The notes: a model not told the origin generated them from the letters alone. 64,000 bases of DNA from Morganella morganii_D (GCA_044772875.1 CP173058.1:1922001-1986000); one strand, 5' to 3'; numbered from the stretch's first letter, positions 8,109 through 17,522 are shown. A program made the numbers and translations.

Positions 8109-9293
8109 TCAGGCAAAACGCCGCGCATACAGCACCAGCAAGGCCGCAACCAGAATACAGAGCGCCATCGCACCAATCATCGGCCAGACGGTTGTCATGT
8201 TAAATGAGGCCACCACAGCACCGACCCCCGCACCGATACCAAACCGCAGTACCCCGGCCAGTGATGAAGCCGTCCCGGCCATATGCGGATAGTCATCCAG
8301 AATCACCGCCATTGCATTTGATGTGATCATGGCAATGTTCCCCACATAACAGGCCACGCCAGCCATCACCGCCACAAAGCCAAGGTCAGCGGATGCGGCC
8401 AGTACCAGCCAGCATCCCGCCAGTAACTGCACCATCAGCCCGGTGCGCAGCATATTCAGTGCGCCGAAACGGCGGACATAACGGCTGTTAATGGTGGTCA
8501 TAATAAAGAGGAAAACGATATTCAGCGCGAAACAGTAACCGAATTCCAGTTCCGTCAGCCCGTAAAGCTGAATGTAAACGAATGACCCGGCAGATAGGAA
8601 CGAGAACATCCCGGCAAATGAAAAGCCGGATGCCACCATGTAACACAGCACACGCTTCTGGCGGAACAAAGAGACAAACTGGCCGAGCATGATCCGCAGC
8701 CGGAATGGCTGACGCCGCTCTTTCGGCAGAGTTTCACGGATAAAGAACAGTACCAGCAGCGCGGCGATCAGCGCAGCAATCATGATTGTCCAGAAAATCG
8801 CGTGCCAGCTGAACCAGAGCATCATCATCCCGCCCATGATCGGTGCCAGCAGTGGTGCCACTGTCATCACCAGTACCACAAATGACATACTGCGGGAAAA
8901 CTCATCTTTGGTGAACATATCGCGCATCAGAGCGTTGATTACCACACTCGCGGCGGCCGCAGCAAACCCGTGAAGCGCGCGCATACCGATAAAGGTACCG
9001 ATATCCTGTGACATCGCACAGCCTGCGGAGGCCAGGGCAAAAATCAGTGTCCCCCCGAGGATCACCGGTTTACGGCCGAGAGCATCCGCCATCGGGCCAT
9101 ATACCAGCTGTCCGGCGGCGAAACCAATCAGATAGCTGTTGAGTGTCATCTGGACATCACCTTCGGTGACACCAAAGTCACGGGCGATGGTCGGCATGCT
9201 TGGCAAATACATATCGATAGCCAGCGGCATCAGCATCGATAACAGCCCCAGAATAAAAATCAGGCCGAAATAGGCCGAACGTTGCACTTGCAC
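8109..9293 (-). CDS. bcr: Bcr/CflA-family multidrug MFS exporter
   Basis: A 394-residue drug:proton antiporter with 12 predicted membrane segments. The family signature LPSMPTIARDFGV follows the first segment, and motif A-like GPMADALGRKPVILGG is near residues 62-77. E. coli Bcr exports bicyclomycin and some peptides. The gene lies 36 nt behind rsuA on the same strand, the E. coli bcr-rsuA arrangement, and is likely cotranscribed with it. Confidence 0.9.
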   Translation of the reverse strand: MQVQRSAYFGLIFILGLLSMLMPLAIDMYLPSMPTIARDFGVTEGDVQMTLNSYLIGFAAGQLVYGPMADALGRKPVILGGTLIFALASAGCAMSQDIGTFIGMRALHGFAAAAASVVINALMRDMFTKDEFSRSMSFVVLVMTVAPLLAPIMGGMMMLWFSWHAIFWTIMIAALIAALLVLFFIRETLPKERRQPFRLRIMLGQFVSLFRQKRVLCYMVASGFSFAGMFSFLSAGSFVYIQLYGLTELEFGYCFALNIVFLFIMTTINSRYVRRFGALNMLRTGLMVQLLAGCWLVLAASADLGFVAVMAGVACYVGNIAMITSNAMAVILDDYPHMAGTASSLAGVLRFGIGAGVGAVVASFNMTTVWPMIGAMALCILVAALLVLYARRFA

Positions 9294-9329
9294 GCCTGTT
9301 ACTCCGTATTGAATTCAGTAAAAAGGTGT

Positions 9330-10025
9330 TCAGAGAACCGACTGTATTTCCTCATCAGTCAGCGGGCGATATTCCCCGGGCGCCAGGCTGTCATCCAGCA
9401 CAATGCCGCCGATACGCTCGCGGTGCAGTTCATCCACATGATTACCGGCCGCGGCAAACATACGCTTGACCTGATGGTAACGCCCTTCGGAAATCGTCAG
9501 CCGCACATCCTGCGGGGTGATAATCTCAAGTTTTGCCGGTTTGGTCGGGTGCTGTTCGCCGTTAAGCATCACGCCCTGCTCAAACAAGGCTGCGGTATTG
9601 TCCGCCACCGGTTCTGCCAGCGTGACACGGTAGGTTTTTTCACAATGATGCTTCGGTGAGGTGATGCGGTGCGACCACTGCCCGTCATCGGTCATCAGCA
9701 CAAGCCCGGTGGTATCAATATCCAGCCGTCCGGCGGCATGCAGTTTGTGAGCAACCGGCTCATCAATAAAATAGAGAATCGTCGGGTTAACCGGGTCATC
9801 TGTTGAACAGACATAGCCCTGCGGTTTATTCAGCATAAAGTAGCGCGGCCCGGTGACGTGTGTCATCACATTGCCGTCATACGCCACTTCGTTCTCCGCG
9901 CTGACTTTCAGTGCGCCGTTTTTCACGACCTCACCATCCACAGTCACCATCCCTGCACGCAGCTCTCTGGCCACAAGGTTCCGGCTGATGCCCATCTGAT
10001 GGGCAAGAAATTTATCTAATCGCAT
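9330..10025 (-). CDS. rsuA: 16S rRNA pseudouridine(516) synthase RsuA
   Basis: A 231-residue pseudouridine synthase. It has an N-terminal S4 RNA-binding domain (MRLDKFLAHQMGISRN onward) and a catalytic domain with Asp102 in GRLDIDTTGLVL. The later SEGRYHQVKRMFAAAGN motif is typical of the RsuA/RluB/E/F group. It modifies U516 of 16S rRNA. The gene diverges from radD. Confidence 0.95.
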   Translation of the reverse strand: MRLDKFLAHQMGISRNLVARELRAGMVTVDGEVVKNGALKVSAENEVAYDGNVMTHVTGPRYFMLNKPQGYVCSTDDPVNPTILYFIDEPVAHKLHAAGRLDIDTTGLVLMTDDGQWSHRITSPKHHCEKTYRVTLAEPVADNTAALFEQGVMLNGEQHPTKPAKLEIITPQDVRLTISEGRYHQVKRMFAAAGNHVDELHRERIGGIVLDDSLAPGEYRPLTDEEIQSVL

Positions 10026-10256
10026 GAATGTCTCTTAAACCTGACTGGCCCGCAGCGTACTGCCGGCAGATAAGCAGATAAAATGAAAGAATTTTGTTTG
10101 ATAATAACCACAGTAACCATTATAACAACAAACCGTCAACATCACAGTGTCTTTCTGGCGGCGGTTCCGCTGTTTATCCGCCGCCATGCAGTCAATTGTC
10201 GTGCCCAAAGTATGATATACTGACGCCCTGATTTTGTCTGTTCCGCCGGAGCTCCT

Positions 10257-12017
10257 GTGACTTTTACCCTGCGCCCTTATCAGCAGGAGGCTGTCGATGC
10301 CACCCTGCTCTATTTTCGCAAACACACCACGCCTGCGGTGATTGTTCTGCCCACCGGGGCGGGAAAAAGCCTGGTGATTGCCGAACTGGCACGGCTGGCA
10401 CACGGCCGGGTGCTGGTTCTGGCGCATGTCAAAGAGCTGGTGGAGCAGAACCACAGTAAATATCAGGCTTACGGATTGGAAGCAGGTATCTATTCCGCCG
10501 GGTTATCACAGAAAGAGTCCTCACAAAAAGTCATTTTCGGCAGTGTACAGTCTGTCGCCCGTAATACGGCAGATTTTGACGGCAAATTTTCCCTGTTGAT
10601 CATTGATGAGTGCCATCGTATCAGCCTCAGTGAAGACAGTCAGTATCAGCAGGTGATACAGCATCTGCAAAAGAATAATCCTGCCCTGCGTATTCTCGGA
10701 CTGACCGCCACCCCTTACCGGCTGGGCAGCGGCTGGATCTATCAATATCACTATCATGGCATGATCCGCGGCGATCATGAGTGCTTCTTCCGCGATTGTA
10801 TCTATGAACTGCCGCTTCGTTATATGGTCAGCCATCGGTATCTGGTTCCGCCGCAGCGACTGGATATGCCGGTACTGCAATATGATTTTTCACAGGTGCC
10901 GGTCAGCGCCGCCGGGATGTTTGACACACAGGTGCTGGCACGGGAAGTGAAAAAACAAAAGCGTATTACACCGCGTATTGTCCGCCAGATTATTGAGTAT
11001 GCAGCGCCCCGTCAGGGCTGCATGATATTTGCCGCTACCGTGGAGCACGCAGCGGAAATTATGTCACTGCTGCCGCCGGGCGAAGCGGCGCTGGTCAGCG
11101 CGGATACGCCGTCCGCAGAGCGGGAAGCGGTTATCCGGGATTTCAAGGCCCGTAAACTGCATTATCTGGTCAACGTTTCCGTACTCACCACCGGCTTTGA
11201 TGCCCCGCATGTGGATGTGATTGCCATTCTGCGCCCGACAGAGTCTGTCAGCCTCTACCAGCAAATTGCCGGACGAGGACTGCGTCTGTCACCGGGGAAA
11301 ACGGAGTGTCTGATCCTTGATTACGCCGGAAACCCTCATGACCTCTATATGCCGGAAGTCGGCAATCATCAACCGGACAGCAAAAGCCGGCCTGTTCAGG
11401 TATTCTGCCCGCTGTGCGGCTTTGCCAACCTGTTCCGGGGGTTATGTACCGATGACGGACATATCATCGAACACTACGGCCGCCGCTGTCAGGGAATTAT
11501 TGACGCTGATGATGCATCCGCCCGTCATCAGTGTGACTTTCGTTTCCGCTTTAAACTCTGCCCGTCCTGTAACGGGGAAAACGATATTGCCGCACGGCGC
11601 TGCTGCCACTGTGATGAAATACTCAGTGATCCCGACGACATGCTGAAAGCCGCGCTGCGCCTGAAAGATGCACTGGTGCTGCGCTGTGGCGGTATGGCGC
11701 TTTCTGCCGGACAGGATAACCGCGGTGAATGGCTGACCATCAGTTATTACGATGAAGATGGTACCACCGTCAGTGAACGTTTCCGGCTGACCACGCCCGC
11801 ACAGCGTTTTGTCTTTGAGAAACAGTTTCTGGCACAGCACCTGCGCGCACCCGGCGTGCCCTTTCAGTGGCAGGATGCGGCGTCGGTGATCCGTCAGCAG
11901 GTGCTGCTGCGCTACCCGGATTTTATTGTCTCGCGCAAAAAAGAGAACTACTGGCAAATCCGCGAAAAAATCTTTGATTATCAGGGGCGGTTCCGTAAAT
12001 CCGACAGCCTGGCATAA
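10257..12017 (+). CDS. radD: DNA repair helicase-like protein RadD (YejH)
   Basis: A 586-residue superfamily-2 helicase-like ATPase that acts with RecA-dependent repair and postreplication gaps. Motifs: Walker A LPTGAGKS near residue 37, DECHR near 120, LTATPYR near 155, and the C-terminal RecA-like domain with SLYQQIAGRGLR. CxxC pairs follow (CPLCGF, CPSC, CCHCDE), consistent with zinc binding. GTG is the start: the family begins TLRPYQQEAVDATL, GCCGGAGC lies upstream, and no ATG fits. It diverges from rsuA and precedes rplY, as in E. coli. Confidence 0.93.
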   Translation: MTFTLRPYQQEAVDATLLYFRKHTTPAVIVLPTGAGKSLVIAELARLAHGRVLVLAHVKELVEQNHSKYQAYGLEAGIYSAGLSQKESSQKVIFGSVQSVARNTADFDGKFSLLIIDECHRISLSEDSQYQQVIQHLQKNNPALRILGLTATPYRLGSGWIYQYHYHGMIRGDHECFFRDCIYELPLRYMVSHRYLVPPQRLDMPVLQYDFSQVPVSAAGMFDTQVLAREVKKQKRITPRIVRQIIEYAAPRQGCMIFAATVEHAAEIMSLLPPGEAALVSADTPSAEREAVIRDFKARKLHYLVNVSVLTTGFDAPHVDVIAILRPTESVSLYQQIAGRGLRLSPGKTECLILDYAGNPHDLYMPEVGNHQPDSKSRPVQVFCPLCGFANLFRGLCTDDGHIIEHYGRRCQGIIDADDASARHQCDFRFRFKLCPSCNGENDIAARRCCHCDEILSDPDDMLKAALRLKDALVLRCGGMALSAGQDNRGEWLTISYYDEDGTTVSERFRLTTPAQRFVFEKQFLAQHLRAPGVPFQWQDAASVIRQQVLLRYPDFIVSRKKENYWQIREKIFDYQGRFRKSDSLA

Positions 12018-12056
12018 CCCGGTGTGCTGCTTTTTTGCTTTTATGCCGGGTTTCAT

Positions 12057-12085
12057 TTGCCGTTTGTCCGCATTTTCGGTAAAAT
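12057..12085 (+). promoter_or_regulatory. Predicted rplY promoter
   Basis: TTGCCG and TAAAAT are separated by 17 bp, about 105 bp upstream of the rplY start, leaving a leader with GC-rich dyads. The -35 match is poor. Confidence 0.35.
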
Positions 12086-12189
12086 GCACGCCGCTTCACC
12101 ACGGGTAACCCTGCTGAAGCCAAATACCGGCTTTGCTGCTGGGTCGCCTGTAGCAAAGACTTTTTTTACTCTTGTTAAAGAGAAAAGTT

Positions 12190-12471
12190 ATGTTAACTAT
12201 CAATGCTGAATTACGTAAAGAGCAGGGTAAGGGTGCGAGCCGCCGCCTGCGCCGCGCAAACAAGTTCCCTGCTATCGTTTATGGTGGCAACCAGGAACCT
12301 GTTTCCATCGAACTGGATCACGACGTCCTGATCAACCAGGAAGCTAAAGCAGAATTTTACGAAGTTCTGAACCTGGTTATCGATGGTAAAGAAACCAAAG
12401 TGAAAGTACAGGCTGTACAGCGTCATCCGTTCAAGCCAAAACTGACACACATCGATTTCCTGCGCGCTTAA
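12190..12471 (+). CDS. rplY: 50S ribosomal protein L25
   Basis: A 93-residue single-domain L25 that binds 5S rRNA. The ATG at 12190 gives MLTINAELRKEQGKGASRR, matching E. coli L25 (94 residues). The upstream ATG at 12172 would add six residues not seen in the family. AAAGAGAAAAG provides the ribosome-binding site. RHPFKPKLTHIDFLRA closes the protein. A strong terminator follows. Confidence 0.97.
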   Translation: MLTINAELRKEQGKGASRRLRRANKFPAIVYGGNQEPVSIELDHDVLINQEAKAEFYEVLNLVIDGKETKVKVQAVQRHPFKPKLTHIDFLRA

Positions 12472-12508
12472 TTACGCCACCTATCGAGCTTTAATCGGGA
12501 CGCCGAGT

Positions 12509-12540
12509 AAATAACGCCGCTTTTGCGGCGTTATTTATTT
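12509..12540 (+). terminator. Rho-independent terminator after rplY
   Basis: A 12-bp stem AAATAACGCCGC/GCGGCGTTATTT with a TTTT loop and trailing T-rich sequence. It can work in both directions, serving the converging yejK. Confidence 0.9.
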
Positions 12541-12549
12541 CTGCTCTCA

Positions 12550-13554
12550 CTATCCTTTATTACCACGGCGCTGTAACTGATCCCGCAGATTCGGCGGTGT
12601 CCCTTTAATTGTCAGGGTATCCGTGGCCGCATCCCAGAAAATCCGCTCGCCCAGCAGCATTGCATCAAAATTAATCGTCAGCCCGCCACCGCTGCCGGCA
12701 AATTTTGTCAGCTGGCGCAGTGTACTGCGATCGGCCGGGAAAGAATCTTCCAGTCCGTACTCTTTTTCCTGTGTAAACTGCGCAAAACTCTGCTCACCGA
12801 GCGGCGGCAGTTCCGCAGAAAGCTCCGTCAGCTGAATCTCTTCGCCGCTTTGTAACTGCTCCGTACAGTAATCAAACACCTGTTTGCGGTAAGACTGACG
12901 TTCCTGTTTATCCGCCTGAGCTTCCTCACAGTAATCATCCAGTGCCTGTAACAACCCTTTATTCTGGATTTTGGCATTAAAGCCTTCGGCAGCACCAAGG
13001 AAATCCATAAAAAAATCGGACACTTTACGCCCGACACGACCTTTGAGGAAAGTCAGATAACGGCTCGATTCGGGATTGGTTTCCCACTCTGTCAGGTCAA
13101 TACGGGCAATAATATCCGCATGCGGGATATCCAGATAATGGGTGCTGCTGAGCTCCAGACTCTCATTAACCAGCATGCTCTGGCAGTTGTCGAGCACCGC
13201 CACCAGCAGATATTCCACCGCCAGATAGCGGTAATGGGCAAATAACACCACACCACCCTGAGCAAACGGATATTTTGCCAGCTCATCCTTCAGGCGTACA
13301 GTTGCCGCACGGGTAAAGGCATGAAACTCTTCCTCACCCTGCCGCTGCAGACGCAGTGCGGCGGACAGCTCACTTTCTTCATTAAACACACCGTACGCTT
13401 TGCTTTTGGCGCTGTAGACCCGGTGAAGTTCTGCCATCATTTCCTCAACAATGGCGGTTTTTTCCAGTGGCGTGTCCCGCAGCACCACTTCCAGTGTCTG
13501 TTCGTCGCGTTTAATCAGCTGATGTAACGCAATCTGAACGATATCCAGACTCAT
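12550..13554 (-). CDS. yejK: Nucleoid-associated protein YejK (NdpA)
   Basis: A 334-residue protein of the NdpA/37-kDa nucleoid family, one residue shorter than in E. coli and similar along its whole length. Examples are MSLDIVQIALHQLIKRDEQ at the start and STLRQLTKFAGSGGGLTINF near the end. It associates with the nucleoid and has been linked to topoisomerase activity in E. coli. It diverges from yejL, as in E. coli. Confidence 0.95.
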   Translation of the reverse strand: MSLDIVQIALHQLIKRDEQTLEVVLRDTPLEKTAIVEEMMAELHRVYSAKSKAYGVFNEESELSAALRLQRQGEEEFHAFTRAATVRLKDELAKYPFAQGGVVLFAHYRYLAVEYLLVAVLDNCQSMLVNESLELSSTHYLDIPHADIIARIDLTEWETNPESSRYLTFLKGRVGRKVSDFFMDFLGAAEGFNAKIQNKGLLQALDDYCEEAQADKQERQSYRKQVFDYCTEQLQSGEEIQLTELSAELPPLGEQSFAQFTQEKEYGLEDSFPADRSTLRQLTKFAGSGGGLTINFDAMLLGERIFWDAATDTLTIKGTPPNLRDQLQRRGNKG

Positions 13555-13786
13555 CTTTTACTCCTTCGGCCTCATTTGCGCGTATTCAAACACCGTTACA
13601 ATCTGTGCGCAAGTCACAATCACAGGAGAATGTGACAAGACAAGATAATCAGCGGCGCGCATACTGAAAATGACGCATTCGCTGCGTAACCGAATCCATA
13701 ATTGAAATAATTTTCCGTAAAAAGCAGAAATACGCCCGCTCATCAGTTATGATATAGAGCTTTGTACAATCAGGATATCTACGTTT

Positions 13787-14014
13787 ATGCCGCAATCATC
13801 CCGCTACAGTGATGAACACGTTGAAAAGTTACTGGCTGAGCTGGTCAGCGTGCTGGAAAAAAACCGGACGCCGACCGACCTTTCTCTTATGGTGTTAGGA
13901 AATATGGTGACCAATCTCATCAATACCAGTGTTGCGCCGTCACAACGCGCTCATATTGCTGAATCCTTCGCCCGCGCCCTGCAATCTTCCGTCAGTGAAG
14001 ATAAAGCGCACTGA
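13787..14014 (+). CDS. yejL: UPF0352 protein YejL
   Basis: 75 residues, the same size and sequence type as E. coli YejL: SRYSDEHVEKLLAELV, then VLEKNRTPTDLSLMVLGN. It is a small helical dimer of unknown function. The stop lies 27 nt ahead of yejM, so the two are probably cotranscribed. Confidence 0.93.
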   Translation: MPQSSRYSDEHVEKLLAELVSVLEKNRTPTDLSLMVLGNMVTNLINTSVAPSQRAHIAESFARALQSSVSEDKAH

Positions 14015-14041
14015 CCGCATTCCGGCTGACGACGAAACTCT

Positions 14042-15811
14042 ATGGTAACGTATCGTCCGAAATACGGTGACAAAGTCTCCCAGATGATAAGCTGGGGGCA
14101 CTGGTTCACCCTGTTTAATATTCTGCTGAGTCTCGCACTCAGCAGCCGTTACCTGTTTATTTCTGACTGGCCGGACACGCTGATTGGCCGTATTTACGCC
14201 ATCACCAGCTGGCTCGGACATTTCAGCTTCCTGGCCTTCGCTCTGTATCTGCTGATTGTGTTCCCGCTCACTTTTGTGGTGATGTCACAACGGCTGCTGC
14301 GCTTTTTATCCGCCGCCCTGGGTACCGCCGGGCTGACACTGCTGCTGTTTGATATCGGTATCTATGAGCAGTTTCGTCTGCATTTAAATCCGGTAGTATG
14401 GGACCTTGTCGTCAACCCTGAACAGGGAGAAATGGCGCGGCGCTGGCAGTTTATCTTTATCGCGATTCCGGTTATTTTCCTGGTCGAGATGCTGTTCGGC
14501 ACCTGGAGCTGGCAGAAACTGCGCAGCCTGAACCGGCAAAAATTCGGTAAACCCGTTGCGGTGGTATTTATCACTGCTTTTATTACCTCCCATATTATGT
14601 ATATCTGGGCGGATGCCAACTTCTACCGCCCGGTCACCATGCAGCGCTATAACCTGCCGGTGTCTTACCCGATGACGGCGCGCAAATTCCTGGAGCGCCA
14701 CGGACTGCTCGACAGTACCAGTTACGAGCAGCAATTACTTCTGCACGGTGACCCGACCGCCCAGGGCGTCGAATACCCGATCAACAAACTGACCTATGCA
14801 GATAACGGCAGCGGTTATAATTTACTGCTTATCACCCTCACCTCGCTGAGCCGGGAAGATATCGATAACACGATGCCGAACCTGAACCGGTTTGCACGGG
14901 AAAGTATACAATTCGCACAGCACTACAGCAGTGAAATTAATCCGGAAAGGGCACAGTTCGGGCTCTATTACGGCATCTCCGGCACCTATTATGACGGCAT
15001 CCTGAACGGGCGGATCCCGTCCGCGCTGATGACTGCACTGAGCGCACAGAATTATCAGTCAGGGTTTTTCTCAACAGAAAACTTTGCCTCCCCGCTCTTC
15101 CGCTATGCACTGCTGGCAGATTACAGTCTGCCGCCGCTGCGTGACGGGCAGGACAACCGCGTGACAGCCACAGCATCTGCGGATGTGGCAGAACGCTGGT
15201 CACTCTGGCTGAAACAAACCCGTAAAGATCAGCCGTGGTTTGCACTGATTAACCTCAGTACGCCATTACTGGGCAGCCATTCCGTGTCTGCTCTGACAGA
15301 TATTGATAACACGCTGGATACACTGATTCAGGATATCCGTACGCGCGGCGAGTGGGATAAAACAGTGATTGTCATCACCGCCGGTGCCGGTGACAGCGCG
15401 ACAAAACTACAGGACAAATGGGTAACCGACAGTAAATTTAACCGCGATCAGCTGCGCGTTCCGCTGATTATTCACTGGCCGGATACCCCGGCGCAGACTA
15501 TCAGCAAACTGACAGCACATCCGGATATTATGGCAACGCTGATGCAGCGCCTGCTGCACGTCAGCAACCCGCCGGGAGAATACACCCAGGGTGAGGATCT
15601 CTTTACAGCCATACGGCGCAAACCGAGGATATTTACCGGAGATAACAGCAATCTGGTGATTATCAAACCGGACTCAGCATCACTGCTGACCTCACAGGGC
15701 AAATATCAGCACTTTGGTGAGGATAATGAAAAAATCCGCAATGCCAAACCGGATATGGCTGAATTACTCCAGGTTCTGACAGAGCAAAAACGCTTTATCG
15801 ATACCCATTAA
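14042..15811 (+). CDS. yejM: Inner-membrane lipopolysaccharide sensor YejM (PbgA/LapC)
   Basis: A 589-residue protein with five N-terminal membrane segments (residues about 20-200) and a periplasmic sulfatase-like domain that lacks a full metal site. It senses periplasmic LPS and controls LpxC turnover through LapB/FtsH. Highly conserved parts include the N-terminus and SYPMTARKFLERHGLLD at the junction of the two halves. E. coli YejM has 586 residues. The family is essential in E. coli. tRNA-Pro follows, as in E. coli. Confidence 0.95.
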   Translation: MVTYRPKYGDKVSQMISWGHWFTLFNILLSLALSSRYLFISDWPDTLIGRIYAITSWLGHFSFLAFALYLLIVFPLTFVVMSQRLLRFLSAALGTAGLTLLLFDIGIYEQFRLHLNPVVWDLVVNPEQGEMARRWQFIFIAIPVIFLVEMLFGTWSWQKLRSLNRQKFGKPVAVVFITAFITSHIMYIWADANFYRPVTMQRYNLPVSYPMTARKFLERHGLLDSTSYEQQLLLHGDPTAQGVEYPINKLTYADNGSGYNLLLITLTSLSREDIDNTMPNLNRFARESIQFAQHYSSEINPERAQFGLYYGISGTYYDGILNGRIPSALMTALSAQNYQSGFFSTENFASPLFRYALLADYSLPPLRDGQDNRVTATASADVAERWSLWLKQTRKDQPWFALINLSTPLLGSHSVSALTDIDNTLDTLIQDIRTRGEWDKTVIVITAGAGDSATKLQDKWVTDSKFNRDQLRVPLIIHWPDTPAQTISKLTAHPDIMATLMQRLLHVSNPPGEYTQGEDLFTAIRRKPRIFTGDNSNLVIIKPDSASLLTSQGKYQHFGEDNEKIRNAKPDMAELLQVLTEQKRFIDTH

Positions 15812-15887
15812 TACCGGGATAAAAAAAGCGCAACCGGCACAGCTCTGTCTTGCTTTAATCAAAGAAAACAGTAGTATAGATAGCATT

Positions 15888-15964
15888 CGGCATGTAGCGC
15901 AGCCTGGTAGCGCACCGTCATGGGGTGTCGGGGGTCGCAGGTTCAAATCCTGTCATGCCGACCA
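15888..15964 (+). tRNA. proL: tRNA-Pro (anticodon GGG)
   Basis: A 77-nt gene that folds into a normal cloverleaf. Acceptor arms are CGGCATG/CATGCCG, the anticodon loop holds GGG, the T-arm has GGTTCAAATCC, and the 3' end ACCA is encoded. It matches E. coli proL nearly base for base, with compensatory changes in the acceptor and T stems. It lies directly after yejM, as in E. coli. Accessory DNA starts straight after it. Confidence 0.97.
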
Positions 15965-16216
15965 GTATTTTTATAAGAAAACCAACCAATTACGGTTGGT
16001 TTTTTTGTGCCTGCAATTTCTGTCGGGGTAATCCTGGGGTAACTCAGGGGTAAAACCGCCGTCATAAATCAGACGCTGGGTTAATTCATTTACTTTGCGA
16101 TTGACCATGATCTAAACAGCTGATGCATTCATGTGCTCTTTCAGCGAATCCCTACTCTACCACTACCAAAAAGATCGAAGTCCGCCTTGACAGTATTATT
16201 CTGCCCCGTTAATTTA
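15965..16216. other. Junction between the tRNA gene and accessory DNA
   Basis: Apart from the terminator this stretch has no clear gene. On the minus strand a 45-codon frame begins at about 16107 (MVNRKVNELTQRLIYDGG). It may be the relic of a mobile-element gene lying against the tRNA. It is not recognised and has no integrase motif. Confidence 0.35.
15981..16007 (+). terminator. Rho-independent terminator of the tRNA-Pro transcript
   Basis: Stem ACCAACC/GGTTGGT, loop AATTAC, then seven T, starting 17 nt after the tRNA. Confidence 0.85.
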
Positions 16217-16236
16217 TACTGTATATTTAACCAGTA
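16217..16236 (+). promoter_or_regulatory. LexA (SOS) box
   Basis: TACTGTATATTTAACCAGTA is a close match to the LexA consensus TACTGTATATATATACAGTA. CTGT-N8-CCAG differs from the core at one position. It lies 17 nt before the dinI-like start codon, which fits an SOS gene. Confidence 0.75.
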
Positions 16237-16253
16237 AATTAAGAGGTGATCAC

Positions 16254-16520
16254 ATGCTCCGTATTGATGTTATTTTCAGCAGAAACCAGAAAGAGATGAT
16301 GCCGCCGGGTATATTTGAGGCGCCGGAAAAAGAAATTGGCCCAAAGCTGCGGGCTCAATATCAGGATATGAACGTTCGTATTGCGTGGGGAACCAATGCA
16401 TCGATGTCAGTAACCGGCGGGAAAATGATAAGGACAATAAAAAAATAAAAGAGATATTGCAGGATATTTGGGAGGATGGCAGTTGGATGCCGGAAATGGA
16501 AAGTGTCTCTGATGATGTAG
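16254..16520 (+). pseudogene. dinI-like SOS gene, frameshifted
   Basis: The first frame (16254-16448) gives a DinI-type N-terminus: MLRIDVIFSRNQ, then VRIAWGTNASMSVTGG. It then runs out at KMIRTIKK. The family's C-terminal helix continues in the next frame from about 16423: NDKDNKKIKEILQDIWED, then GSWMPEM. A one-base loss near 16420-16423 explains both halves. DinI stabilises or modulates RecA filaments; prophage copies are common. The LexA box and good ribosome-binding site (GAGGTGATCAC) are intact. The 3' end passes into unrelated phage sequence. A sequencing error would give the same picture. Confidence 0.65.
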
Positions 16521-16544
16521 AATATTTTGATAAGTCGGTGACCG

Positions 16545-16705
16545 CTGCAGACGTTTCCGGCCTTTCTTACCCTTCTTCGCTTTCTTCCGCTGCCATACAC
16601 CATTAGCGCCACCGATATCACCGATGAAGGTGTTTTCTTTGGCTTTCAGCCCGGACAGCTTATTACGCGGGCGGCGCATAAAAGCCCTGCTATTTAGCGG
16701 GGCTT
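16545..16705 (-). pseudogene. Fragment of a phage virion gene (tail-like)
   Basis: About 55 minus-strand codons give APLNSRAFMRRPRNKLSGLK, then KENTFIGDIGGANGVWQRKK and a basic tail. The composition and the RPRNKL/GVWQR pattern look like phage minor-tail-type proteins, but I cannot name the family with certainty. It abuts the dinI relic on the opposite strand, which indicates deletion and rejoining within an old prophage. Confidence 0.3.
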
Positions 16706-16882
16706 TGATGTTTGGTTTAAGGTTATTCCGGTATTCTTTCAGCAAAAGTTTACAGAGTATATCCCTTCTCTTATCAGCCCATTCCCCCATCGGTTATGGG
16801 CTATTTTTTTATTGTTTAGCTTTCATTTAGCTTAAGTATATATAATTAACCCTGAGTGCTGAAATGTGTAATTCTGGTTTAC

Positions 16883-17221
16883 TTACCGGCCTGCCCCATC
16901 ATCTGTTATGGGGCTTTTTTTTACCCTCTCCGCTTCAATCTCCCGTATTGCCCGCTTATCGTGATTGCACTGAATAAGTGCTGACATGGTCTCTGCCTGT
17001 AGGTCAGCCAGCTGTGACCAGGTCATTTTCTCCGGTATTTCCGGCGGGGGACGGGGGACAGTCAGCGGTAAGATGCGGGGGGATGTTTCTGAATCTGCGC
17101 AGCTCGTCAGTATAGCCGGAGGGGACTGAAGCATCAGCACAGTCATTACCAACAAAAACGGTTTTATTACCGCCGTGAGTTTAAGGTGGGTATCGAATGC
17201 TGCACACGCTATCGCCCCCAC
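16883..17221 (-). CDS. Phage Rz1-like outer-membrane spanin (putative)
   Basis: Up to 112 residues. A hydrophobic stretch (VIKPFLLVMTVLMLQSPPAI) leads to a lipobox-like LTSC. A proline-rich part follows (LTVPRPPPEIPEKMTW) and then a helix with a Cys (ALIQCNHDKRAIREIE). Lipobox, proline-rich linker and a short helix are the layout of Rz1/LysC o-spanins, which fuse outer and inner membranes at lysis. The start is uncertain; an internal start nearer the hydrophobic segment is likely. It overlaps the end of the damaged holin gene. No endolysin or Rz partner is seen beside it. Confidence 0.5.
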   Translation of the reverse strand: MGAIACAAFDTHLKLTAVIKPFLLVMTVLMLQSPPAILTSCADSETSPRILPLTVPRPPPEIPEKMTWSQLADLQAETMSALIQCNHDKRAIREIEAERVKKSPITDDGAGR

Positions 17222-17522
17222 CTGCTTTACCTTTAATCATGTTGCTTACTCTCTCAACGCCCCGGTACCCGATTATGACACTGGTGATATAAGCCAGGTT
17301 TGGATTCATTCCCATAAGGGCAGGCAGGTCTTTGGCAAACCAGCCGAGGAATGCACACAGGACACCATCAGGCAGTGTCTTTTTCCATCCGCCGCTGTTG
17401 TACATCCCGCGCAAGATAGCAACTAAACCAGCAAGTCCGGCAAACACGCCTTAGTCTTTATACTGAGAAAGATAACTGAATATCTGCTCCCAAAATTCAG
17501 GGGCTTTGTTCATATGTTTCAT
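17181..17522 (-). pseudogene. Phage holin with an in-frame stop codon
   Basis: ATG at 17522 begins MKHMNKAPEFWEQIFSYLSQ, then YKD and a TAA at 17451-17453. The same frame goes on as GVFAGLAGLVAILRGMYNSG, with two more hydrophobic segments, to 17181. A single C-to-T change (CAA to TAA) would create the stop. Holins of this type form membrane lesions that start phage lysis. The remaining 88-codon frame could still start at the GTG at 17447, giving an N-terminally shortened holin. Confidence 0.6.
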
